The notes beneath the pieces are model-generated. The model did not search any database. It was not told where the DNA came from and saw only the letters and a program-made list of their open reading frames with translations. A stretch of 39,768 nucleotides of DNA from Lachnospiraceae bacterium. GTDB taxonomy: Bacteria; Bacillota; Clostridia; Lachnospirales; Lachnospiraceae. Below are positions 1-7,194 of this stretch, in pieces. Position 1 is the first letter of the stretch; the number at the start of each line of letters is the position of its first letter. The DNA lies in contig JALESO010000083.1 in NCBI GenBank assembly GCA_022781925.1, forward strand, positions 1 to 39,768. Direction: 5' to 3'. A program made the translations under genes and the position numbers.

Positions 1-200
1 ACATCACCCAGAGGTGCTCCTACCATCTCGTCGGAGATTACAACGAAGCAGTTCGCTGTACCACCACGCTGCTCAGCGCCGTAGGACGGGAAGAAAGTAA
101 CGTTTTTATCTGTAGAATCACAGGTTGCAGATGCAAGGAATTTACCAAGAGTCATGACACCCTGTCCGCCGAATCCGGCAACACATAAATTTGTTTCCAT
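1..200 (-). CDS. 2-oxoacid:ferredoxin oxidoreductase, gamma subunit (partial)
   Basis: Only the first 66 codons are present; the gene runs off the left edge. The N-terminus reads METNLCVAGFGGQGVMTLGK, the glycine-rich GFGGQG start typical of the gamma domain of 2-oxoacid:acceptor oxidoreductases, followed by a YGAEQRGG segment also typical of this subunit. An SD (GGAGGAAG) precedes the ATG. It starts 12 bases after the beta subunit and is the fourth subunit gene of the operon. The family oxidatively decarboxylates 2-oxoacids to acyl-CoA while reducing ferredoxin in the cytoplasm; the exact 2-oxoacid (branched-chain, 2-oxoglutarate or other) cannot be fixed from this fragment. Confidence 0.88.
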   Translation of the reverse strand, partial: METNLCVAGFGGQGVMTLGKFLASATCDSTDKNVTFFPSYGAEQRGGTANCFVVISDEMVGAPLGD

Positions 201-212
201 ATTGACTTCCTC

Positions 213-950
213 CTATTTATCTCTGATTACGCCCAGCGGATATTCCGGAAGCATTTTCTGCTCGATGAAATCCAATGCGTCTAACGGCTCAAGTCCCCAG
301 TTTGTCGGGCAGCTTGTTACGATCTCTACCATAGAGAAACCTTTTCCGTCGATCTGATTCTGGAACGCTTTCTTGATTGCGTTTTTGGTTTTGATAACAT
401 TCTGCGGAGTATTGCAGCTTGTTCTTACAAGGTAAGCCGGAGCTGTCAGTTTGTCTAAAATCTCACACATATGCATCGGGTAACCATGCTCTTCCGGGAT
501 ACGTCCTTTCGGAGCTGTGGAAGCTTTCATACCAACCAGAGTAGTCGGAGCCATCTGTCCACCTGTCATACCGTAAATACCGTTGTTGATGAAGATAACA
601 GTGATGTTCTCACCACGGTTAGCTGCAGAAACAGACTCTGCAAGACCGATGGAAGCGAAGTCACCATCACCCTGATATGTGAAGTACAGAGTATCCGGGT
701 TGCTTCTCTTCATACCTGTTGCTACTGCACAGGCACGACCATGCGGTGCTGTAATTGTATCATATGCGATATAATCCATGTGAAGACCGCAGCATCCGAC
801 ACCAGTGATCATAACTGCTTTATTTACAAGGTTCATCTCTTCGAGAGCCTCACCGATTAATTTTACAACCGTGCTGTGCATACAGCCCGGGCAGAATCCG
901 GATACTTTATCTTCCTGGATTGTTTTTGTTCTTGAATAAACTAATTCCAT
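213..950 (-). CDS. 2-oxoacid:ferredoxin oxidoreductase, TPP-binding beta subunit
   Basis: This 245-residue protein carries the thiamine pyrophosphate fold of the KorB/VorA type. It has a CPGC motif near residue 20, then GDGD (about 94-97) and the NNGIYGMTGGQ stretch that binds Mg-TPP. The length is normal for separate beta subunits. An SD (GGAGGATACGG) precedes the ATG. It lies 17 bases after alpha and 12 bases before gamma, so translation of the operon is tightly packed. Together with alpha, gamma and the small ferredoxin it forms the CoA-acylating 2-oxoacid oxidoreductase. Substrate preference is inferred only from the similarity of the alpha subunit to VorB. Confidence 0.9.
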   Translation of the reverse strand: MELVYSRTKTIQEDKVSGFCPGCMHSTVVKLIGEALEEMNLVNKAVMITGVGCCGLHMDYIAYDTITAPHGRACAVATGMKRSNPDTLYFTYQGDGDFASIGLAESVSAANRGENITVIFINNGIYGMTGGQMAPTTLVGMKASTAPKGRIPEEHGYPMHMCEILDKLTAPAYLVRTSCNTPQNVIKTKNAIKKAFQNQIDGKGFSMVEIVTSCPTNWGLEPLDALDFIEQKMLPEYPLGVIRDK

Positions 951-967
951 GTTCCGTATCCTCCTTA

Positions 968-2044
968 TTATCCTAAAATCTTTTTAACAGCCTCGATCAC
1001 TGCCTCACGGCTCATGATGTTACCACCGGAGCACAGGCATGTCTCGATAGCGCAACGACCTTTAACACCCATCTCTACATCCTCGATGAACTGTGCCGGG
1101 ATAGACATCTCTACGTCGAGAACTGCTTTACAGATATCATAGTTGATCTTGTCATAAGAAGCATATGGGAACGGGCTGACTGTAATAGGACGGATCAGAC
1201 CGATCTTGTATCCTTCTTTACGAAGAATATCTACAACAGATTTGCAGATACGAGCGGAGATACCATAAGCGGTAAGTACAAGCTCAGCATCCTCGATCTG
1301 GTACTCTTCTACCATTACATCTTTTTCCCAGCTGGCATACATCTTTGCAGCATCCTCGTTCCATGCCTGCATTTTCTTTGTATCCCACTGACCTGGCTGG
1401 ATCCAGGAACGGTTTGCATAGTCAAGCTCATGACCGATACAAGCCCATTTCTTTTTACTCTCTTTGATTGCAGCGATCTCTTCGTCAGATTTCATCTCAG
1501 GAAGTTCAACCGGCTCCATCATAGTTCCGATTACACCGTCTGCAAGGATCAGAACCGGGTTCATATCACGATCTGCATAATCAAATGCTGCATATGTAAG
1601 GTCAACTGCCTCCTGTACAGTAGACGGAGCCAGAACCATCATACGGAAACCACCGTTTCCGGAAGCTTTTGTAGCCTGGAAGTAATCCTGCTGAGCTGGC
1701 TGGATCGCACCTACACCTGGGCCTCCTCTGGAGATATTGGAATATACAATTGGAACACGTGCTGCTGCACAATAGGAAATTCCCTCACTCTTTAATGAGA
1801 TTCCCGGGCTGGAAGAAGATGTCATAGATCTTGTTCCTGCTGCTGCTGCTCCGTATACCATGTTTACAGATGCAACCTCAGATTCACCCTGTACAAAGTT
1901 ACCGCCAACTTCCGGAAGTCTTCTTGCGAAATACTCCGGGATTTCATTCTGCGGTGTGATAGGATATCCGGCGAAAAATCTACAGCCGGCTCTTACTGCT
2001 GCTTCAGCGATAGCTTCACAGCCTTTCATTAATACTCTTGCCAT
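968..2044 (-). CDS. vorB: 2-oxoacid:ferredoxin oxidoreductase, alpha subunit (VorB-like)
   Basis: This 358-residue alpha subunit has the pyrimidine-binding domain of POR/VOR/KOR enzymes: FAGYPITPQNEIPE near residue 23, the QGESEVASVNMVYGAAAAG active-site helix near 52, and TSSSSPGISLKSEG near 75. The rest is the transketolase C-like domain. It resembles proteins annotated as 3-methyl-2-oxobutanoate dehydrogenase subunit VorB, implying oxidation of branched-chain 2-oxoacids to acyl-CoAs with ferredoxin reduction. SD is AAGGAGGT. It follows the ferredoxin subunit by 15 bases. Related 2-oxoglutarate enzymes look similar, so the substrate is a family-level inference. Confidence 0.88.
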   Translation of the reverse strand: MARVLMKGCEAIAEAAVRAGCRFFAGYPITPQNEIPEYFARRLPEVGGNFVQGESEVASVNMVYGAAAAGTRSMTSSSSPGISLKSEGISYCAAARVPIVYSNISRGGPGVGAIQPAQQDYFQATKASGNGGFRMMVLAPSTVQEAVDLTYAAFDYADRDMNPVLILADGVIGTMMEPVELPEMKSDEEIAAIKESKKKWACIGHELDYANRSWIQPGQWDTKKMQAWNEDAAKMYASWEKDVMVEEYQIEDAELVLTAYGISARICKSVVDILRKEGYKIGLIRPITVSPFPYASYDKINYDICKAVLDVEMSIPAQFIEDVEMGVKGRCAIETCLCSGGNIMSREAVIEAVKKILG

Positions 2045-2059
2045 AATCTTTCTACCTCC

Positions 2060-2263
2060 TTATTTGTAGATCTCTATCGCACCATCCGGACAGATACGTC
2101 CGCACATACAACAGGCGATACAAGCATCCATGTTTGTCGGTACTACATACTCGTAACCTTTAGAGTTTACATCATGTCCGATTTCCAGTACGTTCTTCGG
2201 GCAGAACTTAATGCAGTAACCACAGCTTTTACAGCGTTCTGATTTAACCACGATTTTTGCCAT
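2060..2263 (-). CDS. 2[4Fe-4S] ferredoxin subunit (delta) of 2-oxoacid oxidoreductase
   Basis: This 67-residue protein has two CxxCxxCxxxCP clusters: C11, C14, C17, C21 and C48, C51, C54, C58. That is the standard dicluster ferredoxin module that passes electrons from the TPP site to soluble ferredoxin. It is the first of the four subunit genes, with a strong SD (AGAGGAGG) before ATG. In many archaea and clostridia this domain is a separate small subunit, as here. A possible promoter (TTGGTG, 16 bases, TATAAC) lies in the 97-base gap upstream, so the operon may start here rather than at the P-loop ATPase. Confidence 0.92.
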   Translation of the reverse strand: MAKIVVKSERCKSCGYCIKFCPKNVLEIGHDVNSKGYEYVVPTNMDACIACCMCGRICPDGAIEIYK

Positions 2264-2362
2264 CGATTAAATCCTCCTCTCAAGATAATAAATACTTGTT
2301 ATAATAATTATTTTTTAAACACCAACATTTCACCGGTGTTTGAAAGCGTTTTTCCGGAATGC

Positions 2363-3094
2363 TTAGCCCCGACCCGGAACCGGCTGACCATCTCTAAACT
2401 CGGTCTGTAACCACGGGTAGGTCAGATACAATTCAATTGGAAATACTGGCACATCTGAGGATTCTTTTACATCCTCGTACAGATCTTCTCTGACACATGC
2501 AAAATCCACCGCAATATACGGTGTCACCATCTCGGACATCTTGCGGCTGCCCTCGATAAATTCCTTTGCTGTAGTGGTCATTCCATTGTTCGGATTGTTC
2601 ACCATGTGAAGTTTGCCGAGCTGAATATGGGAAACACCAAGAATCTGGCCCAGTGTACCATCGATATGATCGATATCATTGGACCACGGACGATACGCAT
2701 TCAGTACATAATATACGATGGTATTGTCTTTGTTCAGCTTCGGTGCATAACCGCCAATGGCGCGCGCTCCGATGTGATCTCCTCCGACATCCATAACGAC
2801 ATAACAGCTCTCATCCTTTAACAGACGATTAACACCGCCGACAACCGTCGGCGCATCCATGAACTGTTTCTCATGGTGACAGATAATTCCCATCTCTTCC
2901 ATCTGCATCTCCACATCTCTGGATCGAAACAGCGGCTTGGTCATATCCATGTCAAAGAAATGTACCGGCTTGTCCTGAAGCTGCACCAGCCACTTTGCGA
3001 AATTAATGGAAATCTCGCTTTTTCCGCTTCCGGCTTCGCCGACAAATACAAAATTAATGTTGTCTCCAATGAGCTTTTTTAATTTATCCTGCAT
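2363..3094 (-). CDS. P-loop ATP-binding protein upstream of the oxidoreductase operon
   Basis: This 243-residue protein has a Walker A motif GEAGSGKS at residues 19-26, a following DMD stretch (MinD/SIMIBI style) and VVMDVGGD, which resembles the Walker B region of ParA/MinD-like ATPases. No membrane segment is seen. SD GGAGG sits about 10 bases before ATG. It is transcribed in the same direction as the oxidoreductase genes, 99 bases upstream, which suggests a role in assembly or maturation of the enzyme or its clusters. That role is inference; no specific function is recognised. The C-terminus ends in a short Pro/Gly-rich tail. Confidence 0.75.
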   Translation of the reverse strand: MQDKLKKLIGDNINFVFVGEAGSGKSEISINFAKWLVQLQDKPVHFFDMDMTKPLFRSRDVEMQMEEMGIICHHEKQFMDAPTVVGGVNRLLKDESCYVVMDVGGDHIGARAIGGYAPKLNKDNTIVYYVLNAYRPWSNDIDHIDGTLGQILGVSHIQLGKLHMVNNPNNGMTTTAKEFIEGSRKMSEMVTPYIAVDFACVREDLYEDVKESSDVPVFPIELYLTYPWLQTEFRDGQPVPGRG

Positions 3095-3227
3095 TCTGCA
3101 GCTTCCTCCGTTCCATTTCCTGTCGGAAATTTTCTCACTGGAGATATTCTACTACATTTCTTCGAGTTAGTCACGACTTTTTTGCAAAAAATATTAAATA
3201 TTATATATCTTGCACGATTTTGCGTGA

Positions 3228-3262
3228 TAAAAAAGAAGAACAAACGCAAAATTTGCTCTTCT
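3228..3262 (-). terminator. Intrinsic terminator of the kinase gene
   Basis: On the minus strand an 11-bp stem (AGAAGAGCAAA with TTTGTTCTTCT, one G-U pair) closes a 7-base loop and is followed by six T. It lies 19 bases past the stop codon of the kinase gene and before the P-loop ATPase gene. Confidence 0.85.
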
Positions 3263-3280
3263 GATTACACTTTTTACACT

Positions 3281-4453
3281 TTACAATATTAATGTATTAG
3301 CCAATAACACTATTCCTGTCATGATCACCATGATTATCACGAATGTCCATATGATGTATCCCAAAACTTTCCAGCCAATCTGTGGCTTTCGTACAAATGG
3401 AATGATTTTATGTACCCCTCCATAATTAAACCAGAACAACACAAGCACCAAAAACAACAGCCAGCAGCCGATCCGATTTATCAGAAGTTCTGTTCCTGTC
3501 ACTTTACTTCCGTCGCCATTTGTCACTTCCAGGGTAATACAGATATAAATTGCAAATGCATACACCAGACCTGCCACACACATTTTCCAGAGCTTTAAAG
3601 TTCGAAATCCCGGTGGCAGCCATTTTCGCCAGCCGGATACCCCGTCTTTGAGTGAAAAAGATTTTTGCGACTCTTTATTGCGAAAAAAGACCTGCTTCTT
3701 TACCGGTTGCTGTACAGATTTTTCCACTGGAAACCGCTCCGGCAGTTTCTGTATTTCTCTCATAAGCGCTTCTACGTTCTGATACCGCTGCGCCGGATCA
3801 AACTGCGTGCACTTTTGTATGATCTTCTGCGCTACTCCCTGAGACATATATTTTTTATGATTTCTCCCGGTCAGCAGATAATTCATCATCGCACCCAGTT
3901 CATAAATATCGGTCCGCACATCTGTCTGAAGATCCCCAAACTGCTCCGGTGCTGCAAATTCTCTTGTTCCCAAAAATGTCGTATCACGCTGTGCACCACA
4001 TTCATAATAACGTGCGGTATTAAAATCGATCAGTTTCCAGTGTCCATCCTCTGCCCGAATCAGATTGGAAGGTTTGATATCACGATGAATGATCGGTGGA
4101 TTCTGTGCATGAAGTATCTGCAGCGCCTGACATACATCCAGCATGATCGGTTTCACCTGTTCTAACGTTAAGCTTCCCTGCTTTGCAACATACGCTTCCA
4201 GTGTTTCTCCCGGAATATATTCCTCAATAATGATCAGTTTTTCCTCGTCCTGTATCACTTCATAAATATGTGGAAAATAAGGGCTGCCTAAAACGTTCAA
4301 CTGCTCATAAACTTCCCGGTTGTAATCTGTCAGATCTTTCCGCACATAATAAATGCCACTTTCCGCATGTCGGGTCAGTTTTACATGTTCCCGGTCACCA
4401 AGTTCTGCCACCGGCTGATAAAAGGACAACCGATAGTGTTCTTCTAATGTCAT
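3281..4453 (-). CDS. Membrane-anchored Hanks-type Ser/Thr protein kinase
   Basis: This 390-residue protein has an N-terminal protein kinase domain (about residues 10-245) and three hydrophobic C-terminal segments (about 287-309, 325-345, 360-388). Visible kinase motifs are a VRK lysine, the HRDIKPSNL catalytic loop, DFN in place of DFG, and AAPEQF (APE). The N-lobe lacks a normal glycine-rich GxGxxG loop (only LGDREHVKL). There is no PASTA or other extracellular sensor. SD is GAGG. It is divergent from the helix-turn-helix-like gene at 4587 and ends with its own terminator. The family phosphorylates Ser/Thr; the altered DFG leaves activity uncertain, though the catalytic Asp residues are kept. 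Confidence 0.87.
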   Translation of the reverse strand: MTLEEHYRLSFYQPVAELGDREHVKLTRHAESGIYYVRKDLTDYNREVYEQLNVLGSPYFPHIYEVIQDEEKLIIIEEYIPGETLEAYVAKQGSLTLEQVKPIMLDVCQALQILHAQNPPIIHRDIKPSNLIRAEDGHWKLIDFNTARYYECGAQRDTTFLGTREFAAPEQFGDLQTDVRTDIYELGAMMNYLLTGRNHKKYMSQGVAQKIIQKCTQFDPAQRYQNVEALMREIQKLPERFPVEKSVQQPVKKQVFFRNKESQKSFSLKDGVSGWRKWLPPGFRTLKLWKMCVAGLVYAFAIYICITLEVTNGDGSKVTGTELLINRIGCWLLFLVLVLFWFNYGGVHKIIPFVRKPQIGWKVLGYIIWTFVIIMVIMTGIVLLANTLIL

Positions 4454-4469
4454 AAATGATTCCTCTGCC

Positions 4470-4498
4470 TTGCAATAAAATTAATAACTATGTATACT
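4470..4498 (+). promoter_or_regulatory. Promoter of the HTH-like gene
   Basis: A -35 TTGCAA and -10 TATACT are separated by exactly 17 bases, about 90 bases upstream of the ATG at 4587. The -10 overlaps a GTATAC palindrome that could also serve the divergent kinase gene. Confidence 0.6.
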
Positions 4499-4586
4499 AT
4501 TCGATAAGATATTTTTACTACATCCGTAAATTTATTTTTCGGATCGTGTAAAACTCACATAAACTTATTTTCAGGAGAACTTTGCA

Positions 4587-5048
4587 ATGAATTCAGATCA
4601 CGATATTGAAAGCACAGAGCATTTATTACAGAAATTAAAGAAAATAAAACTCGACCCGAAAGCACTGCACGCTTTTCAGGAACAATATACCCCACATTAT
4701 TCATTCCAGTCCCTCTCTGACTATTTAAACTATTATATCGCAGAACATCCGGATTTGGAAACGAGAAAAATTTATATCGATGCAAATATCCCGCCAAGCT
4801 ATGGAAATCAGATTTTTAACGGAACAAAGAAGCGTCCCGGAAAATACAAACTGATCCCAATCTGTATTGCTATGGGAATGAACCTTACCGAAACTAACCG
4901 CACCCTGCGCCTTGCCAAAGCGCCGGAATTAGATCCCCGCAACAAACAGGATATGGCACTGATCATTTGCATTAATGAAAAAGTTCGTACAATTTATAAT
5001 GTCAATGAATTTCTGGCCGCAGCAGAATTAGCCCCCCTGGAATCTTAA
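4587..5048 (+). CDS. Helix-turn-helix-like protein divergent from the kinase
   Basis: This 153-residue soluble protein has no signal peptide. Its middle part (about residues 65-115) has the shape of an XRE-like DNA-binding domain: the stretch IPPSYGNQIFNGTKKRPGKY, then ICIAMGMNLTETNRTLRLA, similar to the helix pair that recognises DNA and the last helix of Cro/C1 domains. SD GGAG lies 9 bases before the ATG. It shares a 133-base divergent promoter region with the Ser/Thr kinase, and such pairs suggest that the kinase phosphorylates or controls this protein. That link is inference. A strong terminator follows at 5105-5136. Confidence 0.65.
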   Translation: MNSDHDIESTEHLLQKLKKIKLDPKALHAFQEQYTPHYSFQSLSDYLNYYIAEHPDLETRKIYIDANIPPSYGNQIFNGTKKRPGKYKLIPICIAMGMNLTETNRTLRLAKAPELDPRNKQDMALIICINEKVRTIYNVNEFLAAAELAPLES

Positions 5049-5104
5049 ATCATGAAATCTGACTCTTACGTCGGAAAATATTTTTGAACCACCTTATTTG
5101 AATC

Positions 5105-5136
5105 AAAAAAATGATGCTGCCAGCATCATTTTTTTG
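5105..5136 (+). terminator. Intrinsic terminator after the HTH-like gene
   Basis: An 8-bp stem (ATGATGCT with AGCATCAT) around a GCC loop is preceded by six A and followed by seven T. It sits 57 bases after the stop codon at 5048. Confidence 0.88.
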
Positions 5137-5147
5137 TTACATCCTGC

Positions 5148-5183
5148 TATAATCTTCTTATCTGACGACATTAGATTAATGTC
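5148..5183 (+). promoter_or_regulatory. Promoter -10 and operator-like inverted repeat of the lipoprotein gene
   Basis: A consensus TATAAT (5148-5153) has no good -35; the preceding terminator occupies that position. Just downstream is a perfect 7-bp inverted repeat GACATTA-GAT-TAATGTC (5167-5183), located at about +7 to +23, where a bound repressor would block initiation. Confidence 0.5.
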
Positions 5184-5210
5184 ACACAAAACGAAAGAGG
5201 AGAAAAGATT

Positions 5211-6032
5211 ATGAAAAAAAAATTATTAGCATTACTCGTAGTTGGAACCATGTCCCTTTCCATGACGGCCTGCGGCGGCAGTTCCGATTCCACAGACAAG
5301 ACAACTTCAGCCGCACCGGAACAGAAAGAATATGTAGACAATATTGCCTCTGTTACCTCTGATCCAGATGCATGCAAAGGAAAATATGTAAATTTCTATG
5401 GCATCGTATCACAGGCAGACGAAAGCGATGATCAATATTTCTATCAAGTGTATACTGATACTGATTATAACAACAGTGTTTTAGTATATGCTCCAAAAGA
5501 ATTAATTTCTGATACGATTTCCAGTGATGACTTTATCAGTGTTGAAGCAAGAATAGACGGTTCTTACTCAGGACAGACTATCATGGGTGTTGATACTACA
5601 TGGGCAAAACTCACAGCTGAAAGCATTCAGAAATCATCTTATATTGATACCTTTGGGAAAGCTCATACAACCTGGGATTTTTCTGATCAGACAATAGAAC
5701 AGCATGGCATCAGCGTAGCCGTTACAAAAGTTGAATTTGCCGATACAGAAACCCGTGTTTATGTAACAGCCACAAATAATTCTTCTGACACTGTAAATCT
5801 GTGGACATCCTCTGCAAAAATCATACAAAACGGTCAGCAATATGAACAGACCTATGGAAATTACTTTGCAGATTATCCGGAATTGTCCTATGATATTCTC
5901 GCTGGCGCATCTTCATCCGGTATTTTATGTTTTGATGCACTCGAACCTGGAGAACTTCAGTTCTACCTCGACGGTTCAAGCGATGACTGGGATATTGAAT
6001 TAGATCCGTTTACCTTTACTTTGGCACAATAA
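5211..6032 (+). CDS. Secreted lipoprotein, two-domain, function unknown
   Basis: This 273-residue protein has a lipoprotein signal peptide with lipobox MTAC (Cys21) followed by a Ser/Thr-rich linker. Residues about 42-140 (GKYVNFYGIVSQA... VLVYAPKEL... ISVEARIDG) look like an OB-fold-type beta barrel. Residues about 150-273 (ISVAVTKVEFADTETRVYVTATNNSSD) match the pattern of DUF4352-type immunoglobulin-like domains. SD is AGAGGAG. It is a single gene between two terminators. It is most likely exported and attached to the membrane surface; no enzymatic motif is seen, so no function is proposed. Confidence 0.8.
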   Translation: MKKKLLALLVVGTMSLSMTACGGSSDSTDKTTSAAPEQKEYVDNIASVTSDPDACKGKYVNFYGIVSQADESDDQYFYQVYTDTDYNNSVLVYAPKELISDTISSDDFISVEARIDGSYSGQTIMGVDTTWAKLTAESIQKSSYIDTFGKAHTTWDFSDQTIEQHGISVAVTKVEFADTETRVYVTATNNSSDTVNLWTSSAKIIQNGQQYEQTYGNYFADYPELSYDILAGASSSGILCFDALEPGELQFYLDGSSDDWDIELDPFTFTLAQ

Positions 6033-6044
6033 TCCGTATCGCAC

Positions 6045-6088
6045 AAAAGCTTCAGGCTATTGCATTTGCAATATACCTGAAGCTTTTT
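6045..6088. terminator. Bidirectional terminator between convergent genes
   Basis: An inverted repeat (AAAAGCTTCAGG with CCTGAAGCTTTTT, extended imperfectly by TATTGC/GCAATA) has A-runs and T-runs on both sides. It can stop the lipoprotein transcript (plus) and the LysR transcript (minus), whose stop codons flank it. Confidence 0.82.
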
Positions 6089-6093
6089 GCTTG

Positions 6094-7005
6094 CTATTTC
6101 CGAATAATGATCACGACTTCTTCCCCGTACCGTTCCGCCAGTGTCTCATACAGCATCCGTATGATCTTTGCATGGGCGCAGTTTTTGCGGAACACGCCAA
6201 CGATAGGAACGGTCGCATCCAAACGCACATACTTGAACTTCTTATCGTAGATCGGCTGACACCAAAGATCCATAACGGCCGCGCTATCCTCCCGATCCAT
6301 CAGCGACAGCAGTGTAGCATGGTTCGGCACCACTTTTGTCTTTGGCACAAACCCTCTCTGCGCACAGATCTGCTCCAGTTCTGCCCTGGTATGTTCTACC
6401 GGCGCATCCGCTGTCAGATAAAAAACAGAGTCCTGAAAATCCGTGATATCATTTTTTATCCCGAACTCCCTCGGATAAATGGCCGCCAACGGCACCTGAC
6501 AGATCTCCATGGCTTCCAGATCATCCGGAAGTTTTTCTTTCTCTGGGAAATTCATTGTCAGTGCAAAATCCAGGCTTCCACTGTATAGCAGTTCGTACAG
6601 CCGTTCATAGGAATGACTCTCCAGATCCACATTCAGATAAGGGAAATCTTCCTGCAGGGCATCCAGCATCAGCGGATAAAACCCGGTAATGCTCCATCCC
6701 CGTACATATCCGAACTTCAACGTCGTAATGTCCGTGTTCTCCCGCTGCAGCAAATCGCACTTCTTTTTCGTCTCTTCAAACTCCTGTCTGCATTTTTCAA
6801 ACATCTCATAATAAAGTTTTCCACTTTCCGTCGGCTCCAGCGTTTTGTGTGCCGAACGCGCAAACAGTTTTGTATTCAATTCCTTCTCCAGCGTGGCGAT
6901 CATCCTGCTGACCCCGGGCTGTGTCAGATATAATTTTTCTGCTACCTTTGTAAAATTCCGTTCCTTCACGGCTTCTAAAAAACATATAATCTGTCGATCA
7001 TTCAT
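6094..7005 (-). CDS. LysR-family transcriptional regulator
   Basis: This 303-residue protein starts MNDRQIICFLEAVKERNFT and has the LysR winged helix (AEKLYLTQPGVSRMIATLEKEL, about residues 18-40), then a periplasmic-binding-like effector domain from about residue 90. The start at 7005 is chosen because GGAGAAGG lies 6 bases upstream; a further in-frame ATG at 7041 lies within the predicted -10 box of this gene and would add 12 non-conserved residues. It is divergent from the UroD-like gene at 7195, the classical arrangement in which a LysR protein controls its neighbour. The effector is unknown. Confidence 0.9.
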   Translation of the reverse strand: MNDRQIICFLEAVKERNFTKVAEKLYLTQPGVSRMIATLEKELNTKLFARSAHKTLEPTESGKLYYEMFEKCRQEFEETKKKCDLLQRENTDITTLKFGYVRGWSITGFYPLMLDALQEDFPYLNVDLESHSYERLYELLYSGSLDFALTMNFPEKEKLPDDLEAMEICQVPLAAIYPREFGIKNDITDFQDSVFYLTADAPVEHTRAELEQICAQRGFVPKTKVVPNHATLLSLMDREDSAAVMDLWCQPIYDKKFKYVRLDATVPIVGVFRKNCAHAKIIRMLYETLAERYGEEVVIIIRK

Positions 7006-7041
7006 CTGTAACCTTCTCCGATTTCCCCATATACCTTCCAT

Positions 7042-7070
7042 ATTATAGGGTTAATCATACCATAAATCAT
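7042..7070 (-). promoter_or_regulatory. Promoter of the LysR gene
   Basis: The minus strand reads TATAAT (7042-7047) with a weak -35 (ATGATT) 17 bases upstream. A TCATA-N10-TATGA inverted repeat covers the -35 region and could be an autoregulatory LysR site. Confidence 0.5.
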
Positions 7071-7076
7071 ATGACA

Positions 7077-7148
7077 GGTAAACAAATCGTTATTTTTCTT
7101 CCCTCTTCAGGCTTGTTATAATAGACACAACGTAACCGTTTGTTTACC
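7077..7148 (+). promoter_or_regulatory. UroD-like gene promoter flanked by inverted operator half-sites
   Basis: An extended -10 (TGTTATAAT, 7114-7122) is flanked by a perfect 10-bp inverted pair, GGTAAACAAA at 7077-7086 and TTTGTTTACC at 7139-7148. The first is near -50 and the second near +10 to +20 relative to the predicted start. This arrangement suits a LysR-type or looping regulator, presumably the divergent LysR protein. Confidence 0.5.
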
Positions 7149-7194
7149 AGACTATTTTTTATTAACTTTATTAAAAATCAAAAGGAGAAGGAAC

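Noticed and set aside
2315..2345. Hairpin AAACACC/GGTGTTT upstream of the ferredoxin subunit as a terminator
   Set aside because: No T-run follows on either strand.
7006..7041. ATG at 7041 as the LysR start
   Set aside because: It overlaps the TATAAT -10 box, lacks an SD, and the ATG at 7005 has a strong SD.
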